Source: Fusobacterium naviforme (GTDB taxonomy: Bacteria > Bacillota > Clostridia > Lachnospirales > Lachnospiraceae). From it: DNA of 64,000 nt. The stretch is taken from NCBI GenBank assembly GCA_003014445.1, contig PYGH01000001.1, forward strand, positions 310,001 through 374,000. Reading direction: 5' to 3'. Below are positions 7,849 to 17,108 of this stretch, in pieces. Numbering within the stretch: the stretch's first letter is position 1; every line of letters begins with the position of its first letter. The notes beneath the pieces were generated by a model. The model ran no database searches and had not been told where the DNA came from. It saw nothing but the letters and a program-made list of their open reading frames with translations. The translations under genes were made by a program, and so were the position numbers.

Positions 7849-8850
7849 TTGAGAAAGAAGAGAAGTAGAGGCCTCGGGCTGCGGGTGATATTGCTCTCGC
7901 TGCTCTGCGGCGCGGCGCTTGCATTTCCCGCGTATGCAGGCGTTGTGACCAGAAATCGAAGCGCCGCATTGGCAGCCGGCGGTGTGCAGGGAAGCCGGAA
8001 GGACGGAGGCGCTCTGGTTCCGTATGCCACCGCGGCGGAGGCGACGAGGAGCTACGGCTACAGCAGAGAGGATGCGGTTGCGGCGGCGGAGGCGCTGTAC
8101 AGCTTTGAGACAAATCAGCTTAAGAAGGAGCTGGATATGAGCTACCTTCTGAGCAGCATCTGGTATGATCCGGAAAATCTCATGCGGGAGAGCGATGGGA
8201 GCTTCATGCTGCGGCTCTACAGCGGCCCCGTGGAGCAGTATCAGCGGGCTTATCTTGAGGCGCTGGACGGCTTGAGCTTTTTTTCTGCACCGACAGTATA
8301 CTTCTATAAGGATCGGAAGGGTGAGCTGATGGTGGTGGTTCAGACGCCGGAGGTTTTCACAGAGCAGAGAGCTGCGGAGAATTACGCCCTGCTGAGGCAG
8401 TTCCTTGGAATCATAGAGGAAGTAAAAACTGCGGTCGCAGAGAAGGACGAGACGGATAAGGCAAAGTATATCTGCGATTACGTCGCGAATCATCTCCGCT
8501 ATGACCGGAGCTATGAGAGGAACAGCCTCGGCGATGCGGTGCGGAGCGGCGTCACGGCCTGTGTCGGCTACAATGAGATGACGGAGCTGCTCTTTGAGCA
8601 CTGCGGGATTCCCTATGTCAGCGTAGTGGCCTCGTCGAAGCAGGATGCGAATATGATGCATATCTTCGGGATGGCGAGAATCGGCAGCAGCTGGCTGCTC
8701 TTCGACACGACGAATTATGACAGGGACGACGGACGGAAGGAGACCTACTGGATCTTTTCCGACATCTACCGCGAGGGGGCCTACTACAAAGACTTCCGCA
8801 TGGTGGAGGAGCTCGGCGGAGAAAAGGGAGAGAGGTCTGCGGCGAAGTGA
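7849..8850 (+). CDS. Exported transglutaminase-like protein
   Basis: Secreted protein of 333 residues with a transglutaminase/cysteine-protease-like core in its C-terminal half. The proposed TTG start at 7849 follows GAGAGGTAGAGG and gives a clear signal peptide: basic RKKRSRG, a hydrophobic helix, and a likely cleavage after AYA. The open frame extends upstream, but that part is not protein-like. The catalytic triad is visible: Cys in VTACVGYNEMTELLFEHCGIPY, His in DANMMHIFGMARIGSSW, and Asp in LLFDTTNYDRDD. The N-terminal half is not recognised. The substrate is unknown; proteins of this kind often act on cell-wall or surface peptides. The gene is monocistronic with its own terminator. Confidence 0.75.
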   Translation: MRKKRSRGLGLRVILLSLLCGAALAFPAYAGVVTRNRSAALAAGGVQGSRKDGGALVPYATAAEATRSYGYSREDAVAAAEALYSFETNQLKKELDMSYLLSSIWYDPENLMRESDGSFMLRLYSGPVEQYQRAYLEALDGLSFFSAPTVYFYKDRKGELMVVVQTPEVFTEQRAAENYALLRQFLGIIEEVKTAVAEKDETDKAKYICDYVANHLRYDRSYERNSLGDAVRSGVTACVGYNEMTELLFEHCGIPYVSVVASSKQDANMMHIFGMARIGSSWLLFDTTNYDRDDGRKETYWIFSDIYREGAYYKDFRMVEELGGEKGERSAAK

Positions 8851-8871
8851 GTGTCTGGCAGAAGTCAAGTG

Positions 8872-8910
8872 CCCCGGGCGGGAGGGATCGCCCGGGGCGG
8901 CTGTGTTTTT
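8872..8910 (+). terminator. Rho-independent terminator
   Basis: A perfect 9-bp stem CCCCGGGCG/CGCCCGGGG with an 8-base loop, followed after CGGCTGTG by TTTTT. It ends the transglutaminase-like transcript. Confidence 0.8.
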
Positions 8911-8942
8911 GCCGGCATATTTTCTGTGCGGCGAAAAGACGG

Positions 8943-8988
8943 CATCACCCGATGCGCCTTAGCTACATCACCCGATGCGCCTTAGTTT
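8943..8988. repeat. Two-copy tandem repeat, 23-bp unit
   Basis: CATCACCCGATGCGCCTTAG occurs at 8943 and again at 8966, separated by CTA. The two copies are identical over 20 bases. It lies between a terminator and the rarA promoter and has no evident function. Confidence 0.9.
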
Positions 8989-9011
8989 CAGTGGCAAAGC
9001 GCTTTGAGCTG

Positions 9012-9020
9012 TGCTATGAT
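9012..9020 (+). promoter_or_regulatory. Extended -10 promoter element for rarA-rho
   Basis: TGCTATGAT fits the extended -10 form (TGN before the hexamer). It lies about 60 bases before the rarA start, just after the tandem repeat. The -35 region (TGGCAA at 8992, 17-bp spacer) is weak. Confidence 0.5.
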
Positions 9021-9080
9021 AAAATCACTGTTCTGTAAATCACATGGATTTTCCAGCTTTCACACGGAGTAAAATTATAT

Positions 9081-10400
9081 ATGGATTTATTTGATTTGAT
9101 GCGGGAGGACACGCTGAAGCGGGAGGCGCCTCTGGCGTCGCGGCTGCGTCCGGAGACACTGGATGAGATCGTCGGGCAGCGGCATATCATCGGCAGGGAC
9201 AAGCTTTTGTATCGTGCGATCAGAGCGGATCAGCTGGGCTCACTTATTTTTTATGGGCCGCCCGGAACCGGCAAGACCACGCTAGCGAAGGTGATTGCAA
9301 ATACGACAAAGGCTGTCTTTCGGCAGATCAATGCGACGGCTGCGGGAAAGAAGGATATGGAGGAGGTCGTCGCGCTTGCAAAGGAGGCCTTCAGCTACGG
9401 CCGGAAGACCATCCTGTTTGTGGATGAGATACACCGTTTCAACAAGAGTCAGCAGGACTATCTTCTGCCCTTTGTTGAGGACGGGACGCTCACGCTGATC
9501 GGGGCGACAACGGAGAATCCCTATTTTGAGGTGAACTCGGCGCTTCTGTCCCGCTCGCGGGTTTTTGAGCTGAAGCCGCTGGAGCCGGAGGACATACGGC
9601 TGCTCATACAGCGGGCGCTCTCGGACAGGGAGCGGGGGCTCGGAGGTTACAATGCGGAGATCACGGAGGAGGCGGCGGCCTTTCTCGCAGATGCAGCCAA
9701 TGGAGACGCACGTGCGGCGCTGAACGCGCTGGAGCTCGGCGTGCTGACGACGGATCCGGGACGGGACGGGAAGATAAGTCTTACGCTGTCCGTGATCTCC
9801 GAGTGCATACAGAAGCGTGTGCTGCGTTACGAAAAGAATGGGGACAATCACTACGATACGATCTCGGCCTTCATAAAGAGCATGCGCGGCTCGGATCCGG
9901 ATGCAGCGGTGTACTACCTCGCGCGCATGCTGTATGCGGGGGAGGATATTCGCTTTATCGCGCGGCGCATCATGATCTGTGCCTCTGAGGACGTGGGAAA
10001 CGCTGACCCCATGGCCATGGTTGTGGCCTCCAGTGCAGCTGCCGCAGTGGAGCGCATCGGGATGCCGGAGAGCCAGCTGATATTGAGCCAGGCCTGTCTC
10101 TATGTGGCCTCTGCGCCGAAATCCAATGCGGCGACGGAGGCGATAGGAAAGGCGACGGAGGCTGTGAAGACGAGCTTCACGGCACCGATTCCCGCACATC
10201 TGCAGGATGCGCACTACGCAGGGCATGAGGAGCTGGGACACGGCGTCGGCTATCTCTATGCGCACAATTATCCGAATCACTATGTAAAGCAGCAGTATCT
10301 TCCGGACGGGCTGACAGAGCAGCGCTTCTATGAGCCCACGGAAAACGGGTATGAGAAAAAAATTCGGGAGAGGCTTGAATTTCTCCGCGGACAGGAGTAG
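9081..10400 (+). CDS. rarA: Replication-associated recombination ATPase RarA (MgsA)
   Basis: AAA+ clamp-loader-like ATPase acting at stalled replication forks. It has 439 residues, the usual length. Walker A is FYGPPGTGKTTLAKVIA (about residues 57-70) and Walker B is ILFVDEIHRFNKSQQD. Sensor 1 is LIGATTENPYFEVNSALLSRSRVFEL. The C-terminal tetramerisation domain contains SMRGSDPDAAVYYLARML, ASEDVGNADPMA and QACLYVASAPKSNA, all typical of RarA. The start at 9081 has CGGAG upstream. Rho begins 3 bases after its stop, so both are probably cotranscribed. Confidence 0.95.
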   Translation: MDLFDLMREDTLKREAPLASRLRPETLDEIVGQRHIIGRDKLLYRAIRADQLGSLIFYGPPGTGKTTLAKVIANTTKAVFRQINATAAGKKDMEEVVALAKEAFSYGRKTILFVDEIHRFNKSQQDYLLPFVEDGTLTLIGATTENPYFEVNSALLSRSRVFELKPLEPEDIRLLIQRALSDRERGLGGYNAEITEEAAAFLADAANGDARAALNALELGVLTTDPGRDGKISLTLSVISECIQKRVLRYEKNGDNHYDTISAFIKSMRGSDPDAAVYYLARMLYAGEDIRFIARRIMICASEDVGNADPMAMVVASSAAAAVERIGMPESQLILSQACLYVASAPKSNAATEAIGKATEAVKTSFTAPIPAHLQDAHYAGHEELGHGVGYLYAHNYPNHYVKQQYLPDGLTEQRFYEPTENGYEKKIRERLEFLRGQE

Positions 10401-10403
10401 GGA

Positions 10404-12062
10404 ATGCAGGAAAATCTGAAGGAGCAACTGAGGGAAAAGCTGAAGACATTTCAGGTTGCGAGGCTTAGGGAGTTCGCGAAGGAGAAGGGGATCAAGGGCG
10501 GCAGTGCCATGCGGAAGCAGGAGCTGATCGATCGTCTCGCGGAGTGCGGGGAACAGGATCTTAAGCGGAAGGAGCAGACGCAGCCGCAGGATACAGAGCG
10601 GGCAGAGGAACAGCCGGAGTCAAAACCAGAGCCGGAGCGGAGTGCAGAGAGGCAGGAAACACCGGCAGAGTGGAAGACAAGCTCGGGACGGGAACAGCTG
10701 GAGCCCGGGGTACAGGCGGATCTGGAGGCTATCCCCGGCCCGGAGCGAAAGACCAGAAGGAAGCAGCTGTTAAGGAGCCCGGAGACAGCGGGCAGACAGG
10801 ATACAAGAAAGCCGGGGCGCGCAGCGCCGCACGCAAAAGCGGGAAGCGCAGAGCAGCCGGATTCAAAGAATGTAAGACCGCGCGCAGTGGATACCGCAGC
10901 CGTACAGCTTCCGGAGGAGCTGAAGGGAGCCGCGGACAAGGGGCCGCTCGCCTCGGGGATACTGGAGGTGATGGCGGACGGCTACGGATTCATACGCTCG
11001 GCGAATTACATGCCGGGGGAGGATGATATCTATGTCTCACCCTCTCAGATCCGCCGCTTCGGCCTGAAGACAGGCGATATTGTGACGGGTGTGAAGCGCA
11101 TCCGCACGGAGAAGGAAAAATTTGCGGCACTTCTCTATGTCAATGCGATCAATGGGCTGCGTCCCGCGGAGCTATCGCGGCGCAGAAACTTTGAGGATAT
11201 GACACCTGTCTTTCCGGATGAGCGCATACATCTTGAGACCGAGGGAGCGTCCACCGCAATGCGCATCGTTGATCTGATTTCACCGATCGGAAAGGGGCAG
11301 CGCGGGATGATCGTCTCTCCCCCGAAGGCGGGCAAGACGACGCTCCTAAAGCAGATTGCAAAGGTCGTCACGGACACGATGCCGGAGATGCACCTCATCA
11401 TCCTGCTCATCGATGAGCGGCCGGAGGAGGTCACAGACATCCGGGAATATATCGAGGGGCCTCAGGTGGAGGTGATTTACTCGACCTTCGACAAGGAGCC
11501 GGAGCAGCATAAGCGCGTCTCAGAGATGGTGATAGAGCGCGCGAAGCGCCTGGTGGAGCAGGGGAAGGATGTCATGATACTGCTGGATTCCATCACCCGG
11601 CTGGCGCGCGCCTACAACCTCACGGTCATGCCGAGCGGCAGGACGCTCTCCGGCGGTCTGGATCCGGCGGCGCTCTACATGCCGAAGCGCTTCTTCGGCG
11701 CGGCGCGGAATATGCGCGAGGGCGGAAGTCTCACGATACTTGCGACAGCGCTGGTGGATACGGGAAGCCGTATGGACGACGTCGTCTATGAGGAGTTCAA
11801 GGGGACGGGGAACATGGAGCTCGTTCTGGACAGAAAGCTCTCTGAGCGCCGGGTATTCCCGGCAGTCGATATCCTGAAGAGCGGCACCAGGCGGGACGAT
11901 CTGCTGCTCAGCGCGGACGAGAGGGAGATACTGGATCTCATTCACCGCATGACGAACGGGGCGCGGCCGGAGGACAGCGTGGAGCGCATTCTGAATCGCT
12001 TTGCGAATACGAGGAGCAATGCGGAGCTGATTCGAAATGCCCGACTCTCAAAGATGCTGTGA
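10404..12062 (+). CDS. rho: Transcription termination factor Rho
   Basis: Hexameric RNA helicase that terminates transcription. Residues 1-45 ([27 protein letters not shown]) form the Rho N-terminal SAP-like domain. About 120 residues rich in Glu, Gln, Arg and Pro follow (roughly 47-170). Such insertions occur in Rho of several high-GC and clostridial lineages. The cold-shock-type RNA-binding domain starts at [21 protein letters not shown]. The motor has Walker [15 protein letters not shown], Walker [17 protein letters not shown], the Q-loop [11 protein letters not shown] and the R-loop [18 protein letters not shown]. The length of 552 compares with 419 in E. coli because of the insertion. 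The ribosome binding site lies in the end of rarA. Confidence 0.97.
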   Translation: MQENLKEQLREKLKTFQVARLREFAKEKGIKGGSAMRKQELIDRLAECGEQDLKRKEQTQPQDTERAEEQPESKPEPERSAERQETPAEWKTSSGREQLEPGVQADLEAIPGPERKTRRKQLLRSPETAGRQDTRKPGRAAPHAKAGSAEQPDSKNVRPRAVDTAAVQLPEELKGAADKGPLASGILEVMADGYGFIRSANYMPGEDDIYVSPSQIRRFGLKTGDIVTGVKRIRTEKEKFAALLYVNAINGLRPAELSRRRNFEDMTPVFPDERIHLETEGASTAMRIVDLISPIGKGQRGMIVSPPKAGKTTLLKQIAKVVTDTMPEMHLIILLIDERPEEVTDIREYIEGPQVEVIYSTFDKEPEQHKRVSEMVIERAKRLVEQGKDVMILLDSITRLARAYNLTVMPSGRTLSGGLDPAALYMPKRFFGAARNMREGGSLTILATALVDTGSRMDDVVYEEFKGTGNMELVLDRKLSERRVFPAVDILKSGTRRDDLLLSADEREILDLIHRMTNGARPEDSVERILNRFANTRSNAELIRNARLSKML

Positions 12063-12103
12063 GCACAGCCGGAAAATCCCCGCAGAGCACAGATAAAAAT
12101 CTC

Positions 12104-12132
12104 TTGCAAATCAGAAAAGTGCGTGCTATACT
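12104..12132 (+). promoter_or_regulatory. Strong sigma-A-type promoter for rpmE
   Basis: TTGCAA, a 17-bp spacer and TATACT, with TGC before the -10 (extended form). It lies 90 bases upstream of the rpmE start. Confidence 0.85.
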
Positions 12133-12221
12133 ATCAAAGCTGTTCTAAGGAATAGTATCTTTGGCGATTGAAAAAGCGGTCTGCCGCTTTCAGATAACAT
12201 GATTGAAATGAGGTGAGTCAA

Positions 12222-12431
12222 ATGAGAGAGGGTATCCATCCTAATTACTATCAGGCAACTGTTACCTGCAACTGCGGCAACACGTTTGTAACCGGCTCCA
12301 CGAAGAAGGAGATCCACGTAGAGGTGTGCTCCAAGTGCCATTCCTTCTACACTGGTCAGCAGAAGGCTGCCAGTGCGCGTGGTCGTATCGAGAAGTTTAA
12401 TAAGAAGTACGGCGTTAAGGCCGCGCAGTAA
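12222..12431 (+). CDS. rpmE: 50S ribosomal protein L31
   Basis: Ribosomal protein of 69 residues beginning [16 protein letters not shown], the standard L31 start. Four cysteines (16, 18, 36 and 39; C-x-C and C-x2-C) make it the zinc-binding C+ type. I chose ATG 12222 because AGGTGAG is 5 bases upstream. The in-frame GTG at 12213 overlaps that site and would be unusual for the family. The gene has its own promoter and terminator. Confidence 0.97.
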   Translation: MREGIHPNYYQATVTCNCGNTFVTGSTKKEIHVEVCSKCHSFYTGQQKAASARGRIEKFNKKYGVKAAQ

Positions 12432-12444
12432 TAAGAGTAAAGTA

Positions 12445-12486
12445 AACGGGGCTGAGTATGAGAAGTCGTACTCAGCCCCGTTGTTG
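12445..12486 (+). terminator. Rho-independent terminator after rpmE
   Basis: A 12-bp perfect stem CGGGGCTGAGTA/TACTCAGCCCCG with a 10-base loop, followed by TTGTTGT. Confidence 0.85.
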
Positions 12487-12584
12487 TATCTGCGCGATAG
12501 CTGAGGCAAACTGAATAGCTGGAGTTAAATAAGTAAGATATTGAAGCTGTCGGCATCGCGGCAAAAAAGAATGGGCAGGGATTT

Positions 12585-13550
12585 ATGGCAGAGAGACAGA
12601 AGTATTCCGGTATCGGCGGGCAGGCGATACTGGAGGGAATTATGATGAAAAACCGGGACGATTACGCCTGTGCGGTGCGGAGACCGGATGGCAGCATTGC
12701 GGTGGAGCGGCAGCACTATGTCAGCATGACGGAGAAGCATCCCTTCTTCAGGCTTCCGCTGGTGCGCGGCGTTTTCGCTTTCGCAGACTCGATGATACTC
12801 GGAATGCGCTCCCTGAACTGGTCCGCCTCGGTCTACGCCGAGGCAGCCGGAGAGGAGGAGGAGCCGTCCCGTCTTGAGCAGTGGCTTGACAGAACCTTCG
12901 GGGAGAAGGCGGAGTCTGTGATTATGGGTATCATCATGGGCGGCTCCTTCCTCGCGGCGATCTGCATCTTCATGCTGCTGCCGATGTTTCTGGCGCGGCT
13001 TTTCAAGCAGCTCACCGGAAGCGAGACGCTGGTTGCATTTTTTGAGGGCGTGCTGCGCATCCTGATCTTTGTGTGCTATATTAAGCTGATTTCGCGCATG
13101 GAGGATATCCGCCGCACCTTTATGTATCACGGCGCGGAGCACAAGTGCATCAACTGCGTGGAGCACGGGCTTCCGCTCACGGTGGAGAATGTGATGCAGA
13201 GCTCCAGGGAGCATAAGCGCTGCGGAACCAGCTTCATTCTGATCGTTATGGTGATCTCCATTCTTTTTTTCATGGTGATACGCACAGATACGCTCTGGAT
13301 GCGGGCACTCTCACGCGTGCTGCTGATTCCGGTGATTGCGGGCATATCCTATGAATTTCTGCGCTGGGCGGGGACGCATGATTCCTGCGTCGTGAATATT
13401 TTCAGCAGACCGGGGATGTGGATGCAGGGACTCACGACCAGAGAGCCCACGGCGGATATGGCAGAGGTCGCGATCCAGGCGGTGGAGGCGGTCTTTGACT
13501 GGAGAGCCTATCTGAAGGAGAATTTTGACTGGTCGGATGATGCAGACTGA
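12585..13550 (+). CDS. DUF1385 family membrane protein (YqhQ-like)
   Basis: Membrane protein of 321 residues in the DUF1385/YqhQ family. The family start SGIGGQAILEGIMMKN is clear, as are RPDGSI, PLVRGVFAFADSMILGMRSLNWSA, the MYHGAEHKCINCVEHG motif with conserved His and Cys, and SREHKRCGTSFI. Hydrophobic helices lie near residues 110-135, 145-165, 215-235 and 240-260. Its biochemical role is not established. In many Firmicutes it sits before prmC and prfA, as here, so it may be cotranscribed with the translation-termination genes. The prmC start follows 16 bases after its stop. Confidence 0.88.
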   Translation: MAERQKYSGIGGQAILEGIMMKNRDDYACAVRRPDGSIAVERQHYVSMTEKHPFFRLPLVRGVFAFADSMILGMRSLNWSASVYAEAAGEEEEPSRLEQWLDRTFGEKAESVIMGIIMGGSFLAAICIFMLLPMFLARLFKQLTGSETLVAFFEGVLRILIFVCYIKLISRMEDIRRTFMYHGAEHKCINCVEHGLPLTVENVMQSSREHKRCGTSFILIVMVISILFFMVIRTDTLWMRALSRVLLIPVIAGISYEFLRWAGTHDSCVVNIFSRPGMWMQGLTTREPTADMAEVAIQAVEAVFDWRAYLKENFDWSDDAD

Positions 13551-13566
13551 GGGCGGAGGGAGCCGT

Positions 13567-14448
13567 ATGCCGGAGAGAGAAGCGTTTCTGAGCTGCCGCT
13601 CGCTGCTCCGCGAGGGGGAGCGGCAGCTCAGAAAGGCGGGTGTTGAGGAGGCCGGGACGGACGCACGGCTGCTCTTTCTGCACGCGTTTTCTCTGCGCTG
13701 GAATGAGCTGCTGCTGCACTATGAGGAAAGCCCGGAGAGACTCTCAGAGGACGGGGAGAACGCGGTACAGCGCTTTTTAGAGGCAATTCAAAGGCGCGCG
13801 GCACATGAGCCGCTTCAGTATATTACCCATGAGCAGAGCTTTTGCGGACTTGATTTCTATGTGGATCGGCGTGTGCTGATTCCGCGTCAGGACACGGAGC
13901 TTCTGGTGGAGACTGTGCTCTCAGAGCAGCGGAAACGGGGGGAGACGCTTCTGGATCTCTGCACCGGCAGCGGCTGTATCGCGCTCGCCCTTGCGCGGCT
14001 GGGAAGCTTTTCCTCTGTGACCGCGGCGGATATTTCCGGGGATGCACTATCAGTCGCAGCGGAGAATGCGCGGCGGCTCCAGATTGAGGCAGAGCTAGTC
14101 TGCTCGGATCTCTTTTCCGCGCTGACAGCGCGGCGCTTCGATGTGATTACTGCAAATCCGCCCTACATCAGGACGGAGGTGGTGGCTTCACTGATGCCGG
14201 AGGTGCGGGAGCATGAGCCGCTGCTCGCGCTTGATGGGAGCGGAGACGGACTCAGTTTTTACCGGAGACTGGCAGAGGAGAGCCCGGCGCACCTTCTGCC
14301 GGGCGGGCGGCTCTGTCTTGAGATCGGCTTTGATCAGGGAGAGGCGGTGCTCTCACTCCTCAGGGCGCAGGGCTTTCAGGAGCTGCGCTGTGTGAGAGAT
14401 CTCGCGGGGCTGGATCGCGTCGTGACGGGAAGGATGGCCTATGTTTGA
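13567..14448 (+). CDS. prmC: Release factor glutamine methyltransferase PrmC (HemK)
   Basis: Methylates the Gln of the GGQ motif in peptide chain release factors. It has 293 residues from ATG 13567, which has GGAGGG 7 bases upstream. The frame is open back to 13525, but that part overlaps the previous gene. The N-terminal helical domain contains [31 protein letters not shown]. The Rossmann methyltransferase domain has [17 protein letters not shown] for SAM binding and the NPPY catalytic motif in [14 protein letters not shown]. It overlaps prfA by 8 bases, placing enzyme and substrate genes in one unit. Confidence 0.95.
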   Translation: MPEREAFLSCRSLLREGERQLRKAGVEEAGTDARLLFLHAFSLRWNELLLHYEESPERLSEDGENAVQRFLEAIQRRAAHEPLQYITHEQSFCGLDFYVDRRVLIPRQDTELLVETVLSEQRKRGETLLDLCTGSGCIALALARLGSFSSVTAADISGDALSVAAENARRLQIEAELVCSDLFSALTARRFDVITANPPYIRTEVVASLMPEVREHEPLLALDGSGDGLSFYRRLAEESPAHLLPGGRLCLEIGFDQGEAVLSLLRAQGFQELRCVRDLAGLDRVVTGRMAYV

Positions 14449-15514
14449 ACATCTGAATGAGGTGCTTACACACTATGAGGAGCTGATGGCAGGACTCTCG
14501 GATCCGGCGGTCAGCTCGGATCAGAAGCGCTTTCGCGCGATGATGAAGGAGCAGGCGGAGCTTCAGCCGCTGGTGGAATGCTATCGTCTGTTTCAGGCGG
14601 CAGGACAGGACGAGGCGGATGCACGCACCATGCTGGATACGGAGCGGGATGAGGAGCTCCGTGCGCTGGCAAAGGAGGAGCTCTCTGACGCAAGGCGGAG
14701 GCGGGAGGAGCTCTCGGGGAGGCTCAAGCTTCTACTGCTCCCGAAGGATCCGAATGATGAAAAGAATATCGTGCTGGAGATACGTGCGGGTGTCGGTGGT
14801 GATGAGGCGGCGCTCTTTGCTGCCTCTCTCTTTCGCATGTATCAGCACTACGCGGATACGCACGGCTGGCGTGTGGAGATAGACAGCCTGAATGAGAACG
14901 GCATTGGAGGTTTTAAGGAGGTTATTGCGACGATCTCGGGACGGGGGGCGTACTCTCGCCTCAAGTATGAGTCCGGCGTGCATCGGGTGCAGCGCGTGCC
15001 GGAGACAGAATCCGGCGGCCGAATTCATACCTCCACCGCGAGTGTAGCCGTGATGCCGGAGGCGGAGGAGGTCGATGTACAGATCGACATGAACGATATC
15101 CGCATTGATGTGATGCGTGCCTCGGGCAACGGCGGACAGTGCGTCAACACAACGGACTCCGCCGTGCGCCTCACCCATATGCCGAGCGGCATTGTGATTT
15201 ATTCTCAGACGGAAAAGTCGCAGCTTCAGAATAAGGAGAAGGCCTTTCGACTGCTGCGCAGCAAGCTCTATGGCCTGGAGCTTGCCAGGCGTCAGTCGGA
15301 GGAGGCAGAGGCGCGGCGCAGCCAGATCGGCACGGGCGACCGCTCGGAGAAGATACGTACCTACAACTTCCCGCAGGGGCGCGTCACGGATCACAGAATC
15401 AGGCTGACGCTCTATAAGATCGATCAGATCATAAACGGGGAGCTCGACGAGGTACTGGATGCGCTCATCGCGGCGGATCAGGCTGAGAAGCTTTCCCGCA
15501 TGGAGGAGCACTGA
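14441..15514 (+). CDS. prfA: Peptide chain release factor 1
   Basis: Decodes UAA and UAG stops. It has 357 residues, normal for RF1. The GGQ motif is at residues 231-233 in [18 protein letters not shown]. The RF1-type stop-recognition segment is [21 protein letters not shown] (PET in place of the usual PAT/PVT). Domain 1 helices occupy residues 1-110. The C-terminal [25 protein letters not shown] is standard. It is translationally coupled to prmC, which methylates its GGQ. Confidence 0.96.
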   Translation: MFEHLNEVLTHYEELMAGLSDPAVSSDQKRFRAMMKEQAELQPLVECYRLFQAAGQDEADARTMLDTERDEELRALAKEELSDARRRREELSGRLKLLLLPKDPNDEKNIVLEIRAGVGGDEAALFAASLFRMYQHYADTHGWRVEIDSLNENGIGGFKEVIATISGRGAYSRLKYESGVHRVQRVPETESGGRIHTSTASVAVMPEAEEVDVQIDMNDIRIDVMRASGNGGQCVNTTDSAVRLTHMPSGIVIYSQTEKSQLQNKEKAFRLLRSKLYGLELARRQSEEAEARRSQIGTGDRSEKIRTYNFPQGRVTDHRIRLTLYKIDQIINGELDEVLDALIAADQAEKLSRMEEH

Positions 15515-15528
15515 GCGGAAGCTTCTGC

Positions 15529-15556
15529 TTGCAGCGGGCGCAGACTGTGTTATGAT
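15529..15556 (+). promoter_or_regulatory. Probable promoter for galK
   Basis: TTGCAG, a 16-bp spacer and TATGAT, starting 15 bases after the prfA stop and about 125 bases before galK. An open frame through this interval is only an out-of-frame extension from within prfA. Confidence 0.55.
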
Positions 15557-15680
15557 GCGGGAGGAAGGCTGCCAGTCATCATGCGGGGCAGAGCAGAAAG
15601 GCGTGCTGTATGATCCGGCGCAGGCGGTTTTCGGGCAGAAGGCGGCAGGGATTGAATGAAAAGGACAGGAGAGCTGCGAT

Positions 15681-16922
15681 ATGAACGGACAAACACTGAG
15701 TTTAGAGGAGCTTTACGGGGAGGATGCCGGCAGGGCGGCGGAGCGCTACCGGCATCTGGAGGAGAAGTTCAGGGAGCACTTCGGTGAGAGAGAGCTTCGC
15801 TACTTCTCCGCACCGGGGCGGACTGAGATCATCGGGAATCACACGGATCACAACGGCGGCAGGATACTCGCGGCGAGCATCACGCTGGATACGATCTGTG
15901 CGGCGGCAAGGACAGAGGAGCCGGTGATCACGATCGTGAGCGAGGGCTACCGGCCGATCACGCTGGATCTCAGGAAGCTTCCCGAGACACCGAAGGAGTG
16001 CGGGAGCATCTCCCTCGTAGCAGGAATCGCGGAGGCGGCACAGCGCTTCGGCTTCCGCACAGGCGGCTTCTCTGCCTACGTCACGACGGAGGTGATCGCG
16101 GCGGCAGGTGTCAGTTCCTCCGCCTCCTTTGAGATGCTGATCTGTGCCATCATCAACCACTTCTATAATGACGGTGCAATTGACTGCGCACACTATGCGC
16201 GCATGGGACAGTACGCGGAGAATCACTGGTGGAACAAGGCATCCGGACTCATGGATCAGATGGCCTGCGCAGTCGGCGGGACCATATTGCTGGATTTTTC
16301 TGACGGGGTGAAGTACGAGCGGGTGGATTTCTCCTTTGACCAGCTGGGCATGGACCTTTTTATCATCAATACGGGCAAGGGGCATGCAGATCTCGGGGCG
16401 GAGTATTCTGCGATGCCGAATGAAATGCGTGAGGTGGCGCGTCTGATGGGCGGGGAGAATCTCTGCGAGGCGGATGAGGCGCAGCTGCTGTGCAGGCTCC
16501 CGGAGCTGAGAGAGAAGCTTCAGAATGACCGGGCACTGCTTCGCGCCCTGCACTACTACGAGGAGTGCAGCAGAGTGGATCGCGCGGTGGAGGCGCTTCG
16601 CGCGGGAGAGGCGGATCGTATGCTGGAGCTCATCACGGAGGGGGGCAATTCCTCCTGGAAGTGGCTGCAGAACGGCTATGTGGCCGCTGCCCCCAGGGAG
16701 CAGTCCATACCGCTGATGCTGGCGCTCTCAGAGCTCTATATCCGAAGAGCGGGACAGGGGGCTTGCCGCATCCACGGCGGCGGCTTTGCGGGGGTTATCA
16801 TGGTGGTGCTGCCCAAGGCGGAGCGGGAGCACTTTATCGAGTATATGACGCCCTATGTCGGAGAGAAAAATATCTATGTGATGGGCATACGCCGGGGCGG
16901 TGCAGTAGAAGTGAGGCTGTAA
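15681..16922 (+). CDS. galK: Galactokinase
   Basis: Phosphorylates alpha-D-galactose to galactose-1-phosphate, the first committed Leloir step. GHMP kinase of 413 residues. The galactokinase signature is SAPGRTEIIGNHTDHNGGRILAASI (about residues 45-68). The ATP-binding glycine/serine loop is AAGVSSSASFEMLICAIIN, and the C-terminal GHMP motif is ACRIHGGGFAGVIMVVLP. GRTEIIGNHTDHNGG contains the sugar-contacting Glu, His and Asp. AGGAG lies 9 bases before the ATG. A strong terminator separates it from the galactose transporter. The GalT partner is encoded on the other strand at the far end of the region. Confidence 0.94.
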   Translation: MNGQTLSLEELYGEDAGRAAERYRHLEEKFREHFGERELRYFSAPGRTEIIGNHTDHNGGRILAASITLDTICAAARTEEPVITIVSEGYRPITLDLRKLPETPKECGSISLVAGIAEAAQRFGFRTGGFSAYVTTEVIAAAGVSSSASFEMLICAIINHFYNDGAIDCAHYARMGQYAENHWWNKASGLMDQMACAVGGTILLDFSDGVKYERVDFSFDQLGMDLFIINTGKGHADLGAEYSAMPNEMREVARLMGGENLCEADEAQLLCRLPELREKLQNDRALLRALHYYEECSRVDRAVEALRAGEADRMLELITEGGNSSWKWLQNGYVAAAPREQSIPLMLALSELYIRRAGQGACRIHGGGFAGVIMVVLPKAEREHFIEYMTPYVGEKNIYVMGIRRGGAVEVRL

Positions 16923-16990
16923 AACGCTGTCTGACGAAAAAAATGCACATAGAATTCTGTGTAAAAGCACATAAAAAAACAAAACAGAGT

Positions 16991-17030
16991 AGGATTTTCT
17001 AGGAATATTATAGAAAATCCTATTTTTTTT
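16991..17030 (+). terminator. Rho-independent terminator after galK
   Basis: An 11-bp perfect stem AGGATTTTCTA/TAGAAAATCCT with a 9-base loop, followed by ATTTTTTTT. Confidence 0.9.
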
Positions 17031-17045
17031 GTCTCCGCCCATTGT

Positions 17046-17051
17046 TATAAT
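17046..17051 (+). promoter_or_regulatory. Probable -10 element for the mgl operon
   Basis: TATAAT about 60 bases before mglB. The -35 position falls in the T-tract of the galK terminator and has no good match, so an activator may be needed; this last point is inference. Confidence 0.5.
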
Positions 17052-17108
17052 TTGTGCTGTAAACGGAAATGCAGGGAACTGCATGAAGAAAAGGAGGATG
17101 TGTCAATT

